Shown in pieces: positions 25,978 through 32,017 of a DNA stretch of 33,630 nucleotides (the stretch's first letter is position 1; each line of letters opens with the position of its first letter). A program made the translations under genes and the position numbers. Where the stretch lies: the NCBI GenBank assembly GCA_021781615.1, contig JAJXWM010000017.1, positions 1 to 33,630 of the forward strand, written 5' to 3'. Source of the DNA: Pseudomonadota bacterium (GTDB taxonomy: Bacteria > Pseudomonadota > Gammaproteobacteria > UBA9339). The notes beneath the pieces are model-generated. The model was given only the letters and a program-made list of their open reading frames with translations, did not search any database and had not been told where the DNA came from.

Positions 25978-26694
25978 TCAGCCACCTTCGCCAATCTGTT
26001 TCTCTCTGATCTCAGAAATGGTTTTGCACTCTATGCATTGAGTAGCGGTAGGCCTTGCCTCAAGGCGCCTAACACCAATCTCAGCCCCACAATCATCACA
26101 ATAACCATAATCATTATCATTAATACGACTCAAAGTTCCCTCAATTTTCCGTAGTAATTTTCGTTCTCGATCACGAGCACGTAATTCAAGGCTAAACTCC
26201 TCCTCTTGGCTAGCACGATCCACTGGATCAGGATAATTAGAAACCTCATCTTGCATATGGTGCATGGTTCGGTCAACTTCTGTCATCAACTGGCTTTTCC
26301 ACCGTGATAAAACCTTGCGGAAATGTTCAAGCTGCTCCTGACTCATATACTCTTCATCTTTTTTAGCCTGATAGGGCTTAACATTAACCGGACCAAATAT
26401 AGTTGGGCCTCTAGTTTGAGTGGGAGCTATTGGCAATTTTTCCTCAAGAACCCGTTGCTTCGGTTCCAATATTTTTGGTTGTGAAACTATGGCTTTAGGT
26501 TTAACCACCACCATACCTTTAGTTTTGGTTTTGGTTCGAACCCCAGTTTTAATCACCAAAGCAGTCTTAGCTTTAATTTTAGTTTTCACTTTGGCAGATT
26601 TTCGCGGAACTATTTTGTTAACCGCTTTCTTCGGCACCACTTTTAACTTTTTCTTACTATCAGATTTATTAGCTTTATGAGAAGGTTTTTTCAT
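25978..26694 (-). CDS. dksA: DksA transcription factor with long basic N-terminal extension
   Basis: DksA binds the RNA polymerase secondary channel and, with ppGpp, reprograms transcription in the stringent response. Residues from about 112 match standard DksA: EEYMSQEQLEHFRKVLSRWK, the coiled-coil tip DPVDRA (D156, D159, A161), EEEFSLELRARDRERKLLRKI, and a zinc finger with C199, C202, C220 and C223 (YCDDCGAEIGVRRLEARPTA). The first ~100 residues are a low-complexity Lys/Val/Thr-rich extension not present in the roughly 151-residue E. coli protein; it looks disordered and could bind nucleic acid. It is the first gene of an operon with lysS. Confidence 0.94.
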   Translation of the reverse strand: MKKPSHKANKSDSKKKLKVVPKKAVNKIVPRKSAKVKTKIKAKTALVIKTGVRTKTKTKGMVVVKPKAIVSQPKILEPKQRVLEEKLPIAPTQTRGPTIFGPVNVKPYQAKKDEEYMSQEQLEHFRKVLSRWKSQLMTEVDRTMHHMQDEVSNYPDPVDRASQEEEFSLELRARDRERKLLRKIEGTLSRINDNDYGYCDDCGAEIGVRRLEARPTATQCIECKTISEIREKQIGEGG

Positions 26695-26922
26695 ATATTA
26701 TTCCATATTGTTTTCCATCAAAAAAATAATTCGCCCATCAAACTTAATAACAAAACAAGACATTAGGAAACGGGTAATTCTACCATAAACACGAGCTCAG
26801 AAAATCATTTTTTATACCCAAAAAGGCTAAAAAAGCAAAGTTTCATGATTTTTAACCTAATTTGCTAACAAAACACAAGGGTCATCCCCCCTGGTGCTCT
26901 TGCTCGAAGTCGGTTAATTTCT

Positions 26923-27618
26923 CTAATTGGTTTGATCTTTTGATTCCGGATCAACAATTGTCGAAACACTTACTATACCAATAACATTTTTTTCGTTATT
27001 AAATAACGGCACCTTATATGTGTCAAAATATACAATTTTTCCACTCTCAAATTCTTTAATTGAACCACGCTGTACTTCTTCTTTGCCTGCATTCATTAAA
27101 TAAATATTGTGATCTACCCAAGAATCAGCTATTTCTTTGGAATAAAGGTCATACATTGACTTTCCAACAAAATCTTCAATACGCTTTCCACCTATATCTG
27201 AAAGAGCGGGCTTATTTATACCCATAACCACATTATTCGTATCTAGCCAACAAACACCTAAGGGTATATATTCAGCCAATTCTCCAACTTTTTGAAACAC
27301 TTCTTCTTTAGGATAAAATGAGCTTAAGGTAACAAGAACAAATAAATATTCCTTAGGAGACATTTCCTGTTTCATGAAAAATTTATAAACCAATTTCATG
27401 ATCTCTACATGATTTAACTGTTTTAAATTCCCATAAAAATTTGCATCTGGCGTTTGAACAAGAAATTTCTCGCCTAAATTATCAGACGAACGAATCATGT
27501 CGTCCGATACAAGATTGGTGCCACATTTAAAATCATCCGCATAACCAAAATTAGGCACAACCAAAGCAACACCTGCAATAAACATAAAGCAAAATGCACT
27601 TATAGTTTTTTTAAACAT
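26923..27618 (-). CDS. Exported stand-alone PAS-domain protein
   Basis: The 231-residue protein has a signal peptide (about 1-27, ending FGYADD), a helical stretch (60-110) and a PAS domain (about 113-223): YIPLGVCWLDTNNVVMGINK, GKSMYDLYSKEIADSW, then YFDTYKVPLFNNEKNVIGIVSVSTIV. PAS domains usually sense ligands inside larger signalling proteins. Here no kinase, cyclase or transmembrane helix follows, so if exported it would be a soluble periplasmic sensor or binding protein. Ribosome-binding site ggagagag. It stands alone with no partner histidine kinase nearby. The fold call is reasonably sure; the role is unknown. Confidence 0.75.
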   Translation of the reverse strand: MFKKTISAFCFMFIAGVALVVPNFGYADDFKCGTNLVSDDMIRSSDNLGEKFLVQTPDANFYGNLKQLNHVEIMKLVYKFFMKQEMSPKEYLFVLVTLSSFYPKEEVFQKVGELAEYIPLGVCWLDTNNVVMGINKPALSDIGGKRIEDFVGKSMYDLYSKEIADSWVDHNIYLMNAGKEEVQRGSIKEFESGKIVYFDTYKVPLFNNEKNVIGIVSVSTIVDPESKDQTN

Positions 27619-28033
27619 AATCTCTCTCCAAAATTTATCACCTCCTTACATTCACCATGCCAATGAAAATATTATATTTTTTTATACTATTTTTCTAAAA
27701 TTTTAAAAAAATATAGATATTTATTCCAATACAAATTAATCATTCTTTTCATTCTAGAGCATTGTTTCTTAGTAGTAAACAAGATATTACAAACTGAATC
27801 TGTAGGCGCACTCCACCGAAGTGCTGCCTAGGTTGGTTAAGGGGACTGTCGCAATCCGAAAGTAAACGTCATTCCCGCATGCTTCTAGCGGGAATCAAGT
27901 CAAAATAAAATTTTATTATAAAGCTTTGCAGCTAAATTGAAGTGTTTTTTGGTTTTTGAGGTTTCTATTTTTGTATTTTTATCCAGTTTCATCCCTTTTT
28001 AAGATGTTTGCCATATTTTAGACGCACAACTCC
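27619..28033. other. Gene-free stretch with REP-like hairpin
   Basis: AT-rich non-coding sequence. It holds a hairpin ATTCCCGC/GCGGGAAT at 27871-27895, similar to dispersed gtcattcccgc-type palindromes, and a GGCGCACT...AGTGCTGCC hairpin near 27805-27828. No open frame or promoter is convincing. Confidence 0.45.
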
Positions 28034-28182
28034 CTAAGTAAAAATAACACCAGGTAGTCCAAGAACAGCTAATCGCTTCAAGTTAAAGCAGATGGCTTCC
28101 ATAAATCCAGCAAATTGGTTTTTGGCTATCCCAATAACTGACACTAAAAAATCAGCTTTTACAAACCGCCTGACTATGGACG
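28034..28182 (-). pseudogene. Transposase C-terminal fragment
   Basis: On the minus strand a frame ending at 28034 reads SIVRRFVKADFLVSVIGIAK, then NQFAGFMEAICFNLKRLAVL and a stop. The block (G)-x-A-K-N-x-F-x-G-x-x-E-A-x-x-x-N-L-K-R is characteristic of the C-terminal ends of IS1182/IS5-type DDE transposases. Nothing of the catalytic domain is found upstream, so only the tail remains. Confidence 0.6.
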
Positions 28183-28224
28183 TTTATACAAAACCAGTTA
28201 TAGCTCCAAATTTTTAGCAAATTT

Positions 28225-28250
28225 GAAATCCGAATGCTTTTTCGGATTTC
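28225..28250 (-). terminator. Hairpin downstream of the double-glycine-leader gene
   Basis: GAAATCCGAA/TTCGGATTTC is a perfect 10-bp stem with a 6-nt loop, 40 bp past the stop of the gene ending at 28291. The following minus-strand sequence is T-containing but not a clean U-tract, so terminator function is likely but not certain. Confidence 0.45.
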
Positions 28251-28290
28251 AATGAGCCCATAATTTCAACAAAAATTGATACTAAAGTGA

Positions 28291-28560
28291 TTAAAATAAA
28301 TCTCTGATTTTTTCCATACTCCTTGCAAACGTTGTAGGTAAATCTAAATAATACCAGGAGGCTGAAGCCACGGCTATAATTACTGGCGACATCATAGCTA
28401 TATATCCCAGTGTATGTATCTCTGTCCGGTAATGCTCGTTAATAAAGTGGGTACCGCTCCTTTCGTAGTGTTCTGCACCCGTATATGTTTTAGTATAAAA
28501 CAAGCCCCCTCCCGAAACATTAGCAAGCTCTTTTTGATTCAATTCAATAATTGTACTCAT
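28291..28560 (-). CDS. Second double-glycine-leader peptide
   Basis: The 89-residue product starts with an 18-residue leader ending IIELNQKELANVSGG; L(-12), E(-8), L(-7), V(-4), G(-2) and G(-1) match the canonical leader and closely resemble the one at 7659-7958 (LNxKE(I/L)xxVSGG). The mature part of about 71 residues is Tyr/His-rich at first (YTKTYTGAEHYERS) and has one hydrophobic span (LGYIAMMSPVIIAVASASWY). A gagga ribosome-binding site precedes the ATG. No exporter, immunity or maturation gene is visible in the window. A bacteriocin, signal or effector-like role is possible; the C39-dependent export is inferred from the leader. Confidence 0.72.
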   Translation of the reverse strand: MSTIIELNQKELANVSGGGLFYTKTYTGAEHYERSGTHFINEHYRTEIHTLGYIAMMSPVIIAVASASWYYLDLPTTFARSMEKIRDLF

Positions 28561-28666
28561 ATAGTAAATCCTCTATTTTAAAATTATGTTATTTAATTTT
28601 CTAAGCTTTAACACTGGAATAAGCTAATGGGTCCTCTAAAATTCGCACCCCAAAAAACCATCCAGT

Positions 28667-28700
28667 TAAGGTAAGGTAAGGTAAGGTAAGGTAAGGTAGA
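28667..28700. repeat. TAAGG pentanucleotide tract (six full units)
   Basis: TAAGG is repeated six times from 28667 to 28696, followed by a partial unit. It lies about 107-140 bp upstream of the start codon of the leader-peptide gene at 28291-28560. Such tracts change length by slippage. Confidence 0.9.
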
Positions 28701-29076
28701 GTATATATGATATTTATAAAAAAACATTAACGAAAGATTAAGAGCTATCCCCTGGTAATTACCTCGCAGGGCTAGAATTGCCAATAGCAAAAACAAAATC
28801 TCCTAACGCTATTGCTGGCCACCTCCACCACCAAACATACCATATGCGCTTCTAAGTAAATCGCCAATATTCCACCATCCCCATGCCTGATGGAAAAGTA
28901 TAATAACCAATGTGTTATCATTTTGCTCGCTTGAAATAGCGTAAAAACTAGTTAGTACTAAATCTAAATTAATCTTCCTAAACCCCTCCTTCATCCAAAA
29001 CTGGTGCTGCCGCCGCTATTGGTATTGGCTGAGCGCTGTAAACAAATAAATCGAAGATGGCTGCGACTGGCAGTGC

Positions 29077-29094
29077 GGTGTGGTGTGGTGTGGT
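29077..29094. repeat. GGTGT pentanucleotide tract (3.6 units)
   Basis: GGTGT occurs three times plus GGT, about 33 bp upstream of the promoter for the lipoprotein gene. It is shorter than the TAAGG tract but has the same 5-bp period. Confidence 0.75.
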
Positions 29095-29126
29095 ATTGTC
29101 GCATCATTAATTTTATAAATATTTAA

Positions 29127-29155
29127 TTGCATTTCGCAACACAAGGACCGATAAT
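29127..29155 (+). promoter_or_regulatory. Sigma70-type promoter for the lipoprotein gene
   Basis: TTGCAT (29127-29132) and GATAAT (29150-29155) with a 17-bp spacer. Expected start near 29162, about 46 nt before the ATG at 29208. Confidence 0.55.
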
Positions 29156-29207
29156 ATGTATGTTTTTTATCGTTAAACTATTAATATGGATATTAGGAGA
29201 ATCAACT

Positions 29208-29435
29208 ATGAACAATTACAAACTCATTATTGGATTGGCGTGCATTCTTGGTCTAGTCGGATGCGCTGACATGAAGGGTCGCGACATTGGAACCGTTGCC
29301 GGAGCAGTCACTGGAGCAGCTCTTGGCAGCCAAATTGGCGGCACCGGCTTAGTCAATGCTATTGGCGCTGCTGGTGGAGCTGTGGTTGGCGGCGTTGTCG
29401 GACACGAAGTCGGCAAAAAGATGGAAAAAGAATAA
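29208..29435 (+). CDS. Glycine-zipper lipoprotein (17 kDa antigen/OsmB-like)
   Basis: The product is 75 residues from the ATG at 29208, which has an aggaga ribosome-binding site; the open frame extends further upstream but without support. The lipobox LVGC (16-19) follows a short hydrophobic signal, so the mature protein is lipid-anchored at C19. The rest is a glycine-zipper hairpin: GTVAGAVTGAALGSQIGG and AIGAAGGAVVGGVVGHEVG, as in OsmB/SlyB/Rickettsia 17-kDa-type proteins that insert into the outer membrane. It may take part in envelope stress. It is directly upstream of the MBL hydrolase gene (27-bp gap), so cotranscription is possible. Confidence 0.85.
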   Translation: MNNYKLIIGLACILGLVGCADMKGRDIGTVAGAVTGAALGSQIGGTGLVNAIGAAGGAVVGGVVGHEVGKKMEKE

Positions 29436-29462
29436 CTTTTCCGGTACTACAGTTTTTTTGTG

Positions 29463-30263
29463 ATGAATACACCTATAAAAATAACTCCTATTGTAGAAAA
29501 TAAATCTAAACGCAACGATCTATCAGCTGAACATGGTTTAAGTTTATTAATAGAAGGCGATAACCAGCGGATTCTCTTTGATACTGGCGCAAGTGATCTC
29601 TTAGTAAAAAACGCTCGTATTCTTAACATCAACCTAACAGCCATAGATTGCGTAATATTATCGCACGGTCATTATGATCATCTCGGTGGTTTGATACATA
29701 TAAAAAATATCAACGTTTACACCCACCCCGATATTTTTATTCCTAAATACGAGAAAATAAACGACCAATACGCGCACATTGGCATGCCACATGATAAAGA
29801 ATATTACGAACAAAAAAATGGACTACAGTTCATCGAAGTTTTACAAAATACAAAATTAACAAAAAACATCAGCCTGCACACAAACTTTAAAATCCCAGAA
29901 CCAACCAATTTTTACCTTAAAAAGGGCGATGATTATACCAGCGACTTATTCACCGATGAATTAGCTTTATCTATTAATACTAAAAATGGAGTGATCATTA
30001 TTAGCGGCTGCTCGCACTCAGGAATAACAAATATCATCGAAAAGGTTTTAGCCGAAAGTAAAACTAAAAAAATTCACGCTCTTTTAGGTGGCTTACACTT
30101 TTTTAACTTTACTCAAGAAGAAATCAAACAAGCAGCAAAAAAAATAAACAGTTACCAAATTAGCAACCTCGGCATAAGTCATTGCACTGGCAGCAAATTA
30201 GCCGACCATTTGCACGGATCACAGGTATTCGACTTTAACATTGGCGACAGTTTTGCTTGTTAA
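29463..30263 (+). CDS. MBL-fold metallo-hydrolase (COG1237 type)
   Basis: A protein of about 266 residues with the metallo-beta-lactamase fold. Metal-binding motif LSHGHYDHLGGL (HxHxDH form), a preceding ILFDTGASDLLVKNA, then IISGCSHSGITNI, LLGGLHFFN and ISHCTGS correspond to the later ligands. These features match the COG1237 group, which contains archaeal pterin-biosynthesis-annotated enzymes and many uncharacterised bacterial hydrolases; the substrate is not known. A GTG at 29460 and an ATG at 29463 are both possible starts and neither has a strong ribosome-binding site. It ends just before a bidirectional terminator shared with the deacetylase gene. Confidence 0.85.
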   Translation: MNTPIKITPIVENKSKRNDLSAEHGLSLLIEGDNQRILFDTGASDLLVKNARILNINLTAIDCVILSHGHYDHLGGLIHIKNINVYTHPDIFIPKYEKINDQYAHIGMPHDKEYYEQKNGLQFIEVLQNTKLTKNISLHTNFKIPEPTNFYLKKGDDYTSDLFTDELALSINTKNGVIIISGCSHSGITNIIEKVLAESKTKKIHALLGGLHFFNFTQEEIKQAAKKINSYQISNLGISHCTGSKLADHLHGSQVFDFNIGDSFAC

Positions 30264-30266
30264 AAA

Positions 30267-30287
30267 AAAGATACTAGAGGTATCTTT
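30267..30287. terminator. Bidirectional Rho-independent terminator
   Basis: AAAGATAC (30267-30274), loop TAGAG, GTATCTTT (30280-30287). On the minus strand the stem is followed by a run of T (complement of the A-tract at 30262-30269). It separates the convergent MBL hydrolase and deacetylase genes. Confidence 0.8.
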
Positions 30288-30295
30288 ATCACCGA

Positions 30296-31279
30296 TTACC
30301 GCACTGTAGATAACACCCCAATATCAAGCGTTAAAAAATGCAAGGCATCACGTTTTAATATTGACAAAAATTTGTCTACCCCCTTGGGTTCATTACCATT
30401 CCCATGGATCAAAATAAAACTGCCGTCTTGTGGCATTTGATTTTTTGCAAACCAAGCATCAGCACCAATAGCGATCAACCCCAAATCTTTTAATCGTTTA
30501 ATTAAATCCTCATTAGAAATCAAGCCGGGAAAGCGAAAGTAAATTGATGGTTTTTGACCTTGCTCTAACAGTAGTTTCTCTGTCATTAATACTTCTTGTT
30601 CAAAATATTTTGCATTAAAAACCAAAAAATTATCTTTTATCGGCACATCAAGATAATAAGGATGACTAAAAGAATGATTGATCCAAGTAATTGCCAATCT
30701 TTTTTCAGCCTGCTCTTTCAGCAACCATTGAAACTCTTGCTGGTGAGCAAGCAACCAGGTAGCGCTCATAGATATTGCTATAGGTATTGGCTGGCGTGCT
30801 TTATCAGCGAGCGATGCCAAAGTTGAAAATAATTTTTTTTCAAAAGGCTGCGTAGAAGGACACATATCTATTGTTACAAACACTCCACCGGGATGATTTT
30901 TTGCCCTAGTAACGCCATAATTTTCTGCCTGATAGGGCGACCGAGAAAAATTATTTAACAATCTCATATAAGGCGTAGCCGCTAGCTTTTGGAAGTAAAA
31001 ATAGTTCCCTTTCATGTCCTGGTTCGTACCGCGAAATCTTACTTGACTTGCCGGCAATGTTTTAGTTTGCAAGGTATTGGGGTCCACACATAAAAAATAT
31101 AAGCCAGAATTGGTATCATACATCCGAATGGCGATATTAAAATTATTGCTTTTATCGTAGACAGGAATAAAAGTTGCTTGATAATTAGTTATCGTGCTTT
31201 GAGAAAAAGCATATCCATTAGAGAACAACCCGGCAAAAAAAATAACAAAACCCGCTATAAAATACTTTATGATTTTCAT
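30296..31279 (-). CDS. Exported polysaccharide deacetylase (NodB-like)
   Basis: Frame open to 31360, but the ATG at 31279 starts a good signal peptide (MKIIKYFIAGFVIFFAGLFS) after an aaagga ribosome-binding site, giving 327 residues. The C-terminal NodB-like fold has FVTIDMCPS (motif 1, the catalytic Asp context in place of TFDDG), INHSFSHPY (motif 2, HSxxH metal ligands), YFRFPGL (motif 3, usually RxPxG) and ILIHGNGNE (motif 5). The N-terminal ~120 mature residues (VYDKSNNFNIAIRMYDTNSG) are not recognised. It probably removes acetyl groups from a cell-wall or surface glycan in the periplasm; substrate unknown. The altered motif 1 makes activity uncertain. Confidence 0.75.
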   Translation of the reverse strand: MKIIKYFIAGFVIFFAGLFSNGYAFSQSTITNYQATFIPVYDKSNNFNIAIRMYDTNSGLYFLCVDPNTLQTKTLPASQVRFRGTNQDMKGNYFYFQKLAATPYMRLLNNFSRSPYQAENYGVTRAKNHPGGVFVTIDMCPSTQPFEKKLFSTLASLADKARQPIPIAISMSATWLLAHQQEFQWLLKEQAEKRLAITWINHSFSHPYYLDVPIKDNFLVFNAKYFEQEVLMTEKLLLEQGQKPSIYFRFPGLISNEDLIKRLKDLGLIAIGADAWFAKNQMPQDGSFILIHGNGNEPKGVDKFLSILKRDALHFLTLDIGVLSTVR

Positions 31280-31412
31280 AAAACGTCTCATCCTTTGTAT
31301 ATTTTGAATTAGATCAGTATTAAGTTTCATCTTAAAATATGTGGGAACATTATTCAACAAAAGTTAAGGCTAATACGAGAAGATCTATCAGGATCCGACC
31401 TTGCTGCAAGAA

Positions 31413-31748
31413 TTAGCATAATTTCTTACCGCTGGGCACTTTCGGTTCAGCGGTAATCAAGCATATTGCTCCATCATCATCAGGAAAACCCACCAACAAA
31501 AATTCAGAGACAAACCCAGCAATGTTTTTAGATTCTAAATTAACACAACCAACCACCAATCTTCCAAGCAAATCTTCTTGCCGATAGTGGACTGTAATCT
31601 GAGCTGAGGTTTGTTTAATACCAATATCTGGACCAAAATCCACCCATACTTTATAAGCTGGTTTTTTTGCTCGCGGAAATTCTTCTACTTTAACTATCAC
31701 CCCAGACCTAAAATCCACCTTGGAAAAATCATCATAGGTTATTGACAT
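31413..31748 (-). CDS. csaA: CsaA-like tRNA-binding domain protein
   Basis: About 111 residues from the ATG at 31748 (gagg ribosome-binding site; an in-frame TTG upstream is unlikely). It is a single EMAP/OB-fold tRNA-binding domain: DFSKVDFRSGVIVKVEEFPR, KVWVDFGPDIGIKQTSAQIT, GRLVVGCVNLESKNIAGFVS and EFLLVGFPDDDGAICLI. B. subtilis CsaA, the best-studied relative, is described as an export-related chaperone, and relatives bind tRNA. Length is typical. A good promoter lies upstream (31791-31820). Confidence 0.9.
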   Translation of the reverse strand: MSITYDDFSKVDFRSGVIVKVEEFPRAKKPAYKVWVDFGPDIGIKQTSAQITVHYRQEDLLGRLVVGCVNLESKNIAGFVSEFLLVGFPDDDGAICLITAEPKVPSGKKLC

Positions 31749-31790
31749 ATTTGACCTCAAGCTAGCACAATGTTTCTATTTGTCTTTTTA

Positions 31791-31820
31791 TATATACCAC
31801 CGCCTTTACTCAATTATCAA
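31791..31820 (-). promoter_or_regulatory. Sigma70-type promoter for csaA
   Basis: On the minus strand, TTGATA (31815-31820) and TATATA (31791-31796) are separated by 18 bp, about 43 bp upstream of the csaA ATG. Confidence 0.5.
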
Positions 31821-31889
31821 TTATAACCATTATTTGAGCATTGGCTAACGATATATTTAGCGGAGCTAAAGTAAGCACAGTTTATGAGG

Positions 31890-32017
31890 CTGGTTCTAGT
31901 GGATTTTATTTGCATAGACACCTTGATTTCCTAAGGTGTCAATAACATTGTAGTCCACTAGGCAGAAATTACAAAGTTTAAACCTAAAAAGAGCAGTTGG
32001 AACCTACTGCTCTTTTT
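31890..32017 (+). ncRNA. Candidate structured small RNA
   Basis: Nested stems: CTAGTGGA (31896-31903) with TCCACTAG (31954-31961), and inside it GACACCTT (31917-31924) with AAGGTGTC (31933-31940), separated by a symmetric 13 + 13 nt internal loop. A strong terminator hairpin follows (31986-32017). There is no open frame. A TATATT at 31852-31857 could be the -10 box but the -35 is poor, so the 5' end is uncertain. The bubble-bearing rod shape recalls 6S RNA, but no 6S sequence signature was recognised. The strand is chosen from the terminator, which is itself bidirectional. Confidence 0.45.
31986..32017. terminator. Strong Rho-independent terminator
   Basis: AAAAAGAGCAGT (31986-31997), 8-nt loop, ACTGCTCTTTTT (32006-32017): a perfect 12-bp stem with A- and T-runs on its sides, functional in either direction. 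It ends exactly where the inverted repeat of the IS element begins. Confidence 0.85.

Larger units (their letters stand above)
28561..29126. other. Intergenic stretch with simple repeats and no supported gene
   Basis: It contains two pentanucleotide tracts (annotated separately) and a 61-codon minus-strand frame (28809-28994) ending AYGMFGGGGGQQ. That frame lacks an upstream ribosome-binding site; an aaggagggg lies inside it without a good start after it. It could be a decayed small peptide gene related to the nearby leader peptide, but this is not demonstrable. Confidence 0.4.

Noticed and set aside
27871-27895. ATTCCCGC/GCGGGAAT hairpin as a terminator of the PAS-protein gene
   Set aside because: It lies upstream of that gene's start, not after its stop, and lacks a U-tract; a dispersed REP-like palindrome is more likely.
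28608-28796. A 62-codon minus-strand frame containing TLPYL repeats
   Set aside because: The repeats come from translating the TAAGG tract; there is no convincing ribosome-binding site and the frame has no other support.
28667-29094. CRISPR array
   Set aside because: The repeats are 5-bp tandem tracts without spacers, and no cas gene is present.
31890-32017. Identification as 6S RNA, tmRNA or a riboswitch
   Set aside because: Only the general shape resembles 6S RNA. No conserved sequence of these classes was recognised, and the gene downstream is an IS transposase, not a riboswitch-type target.
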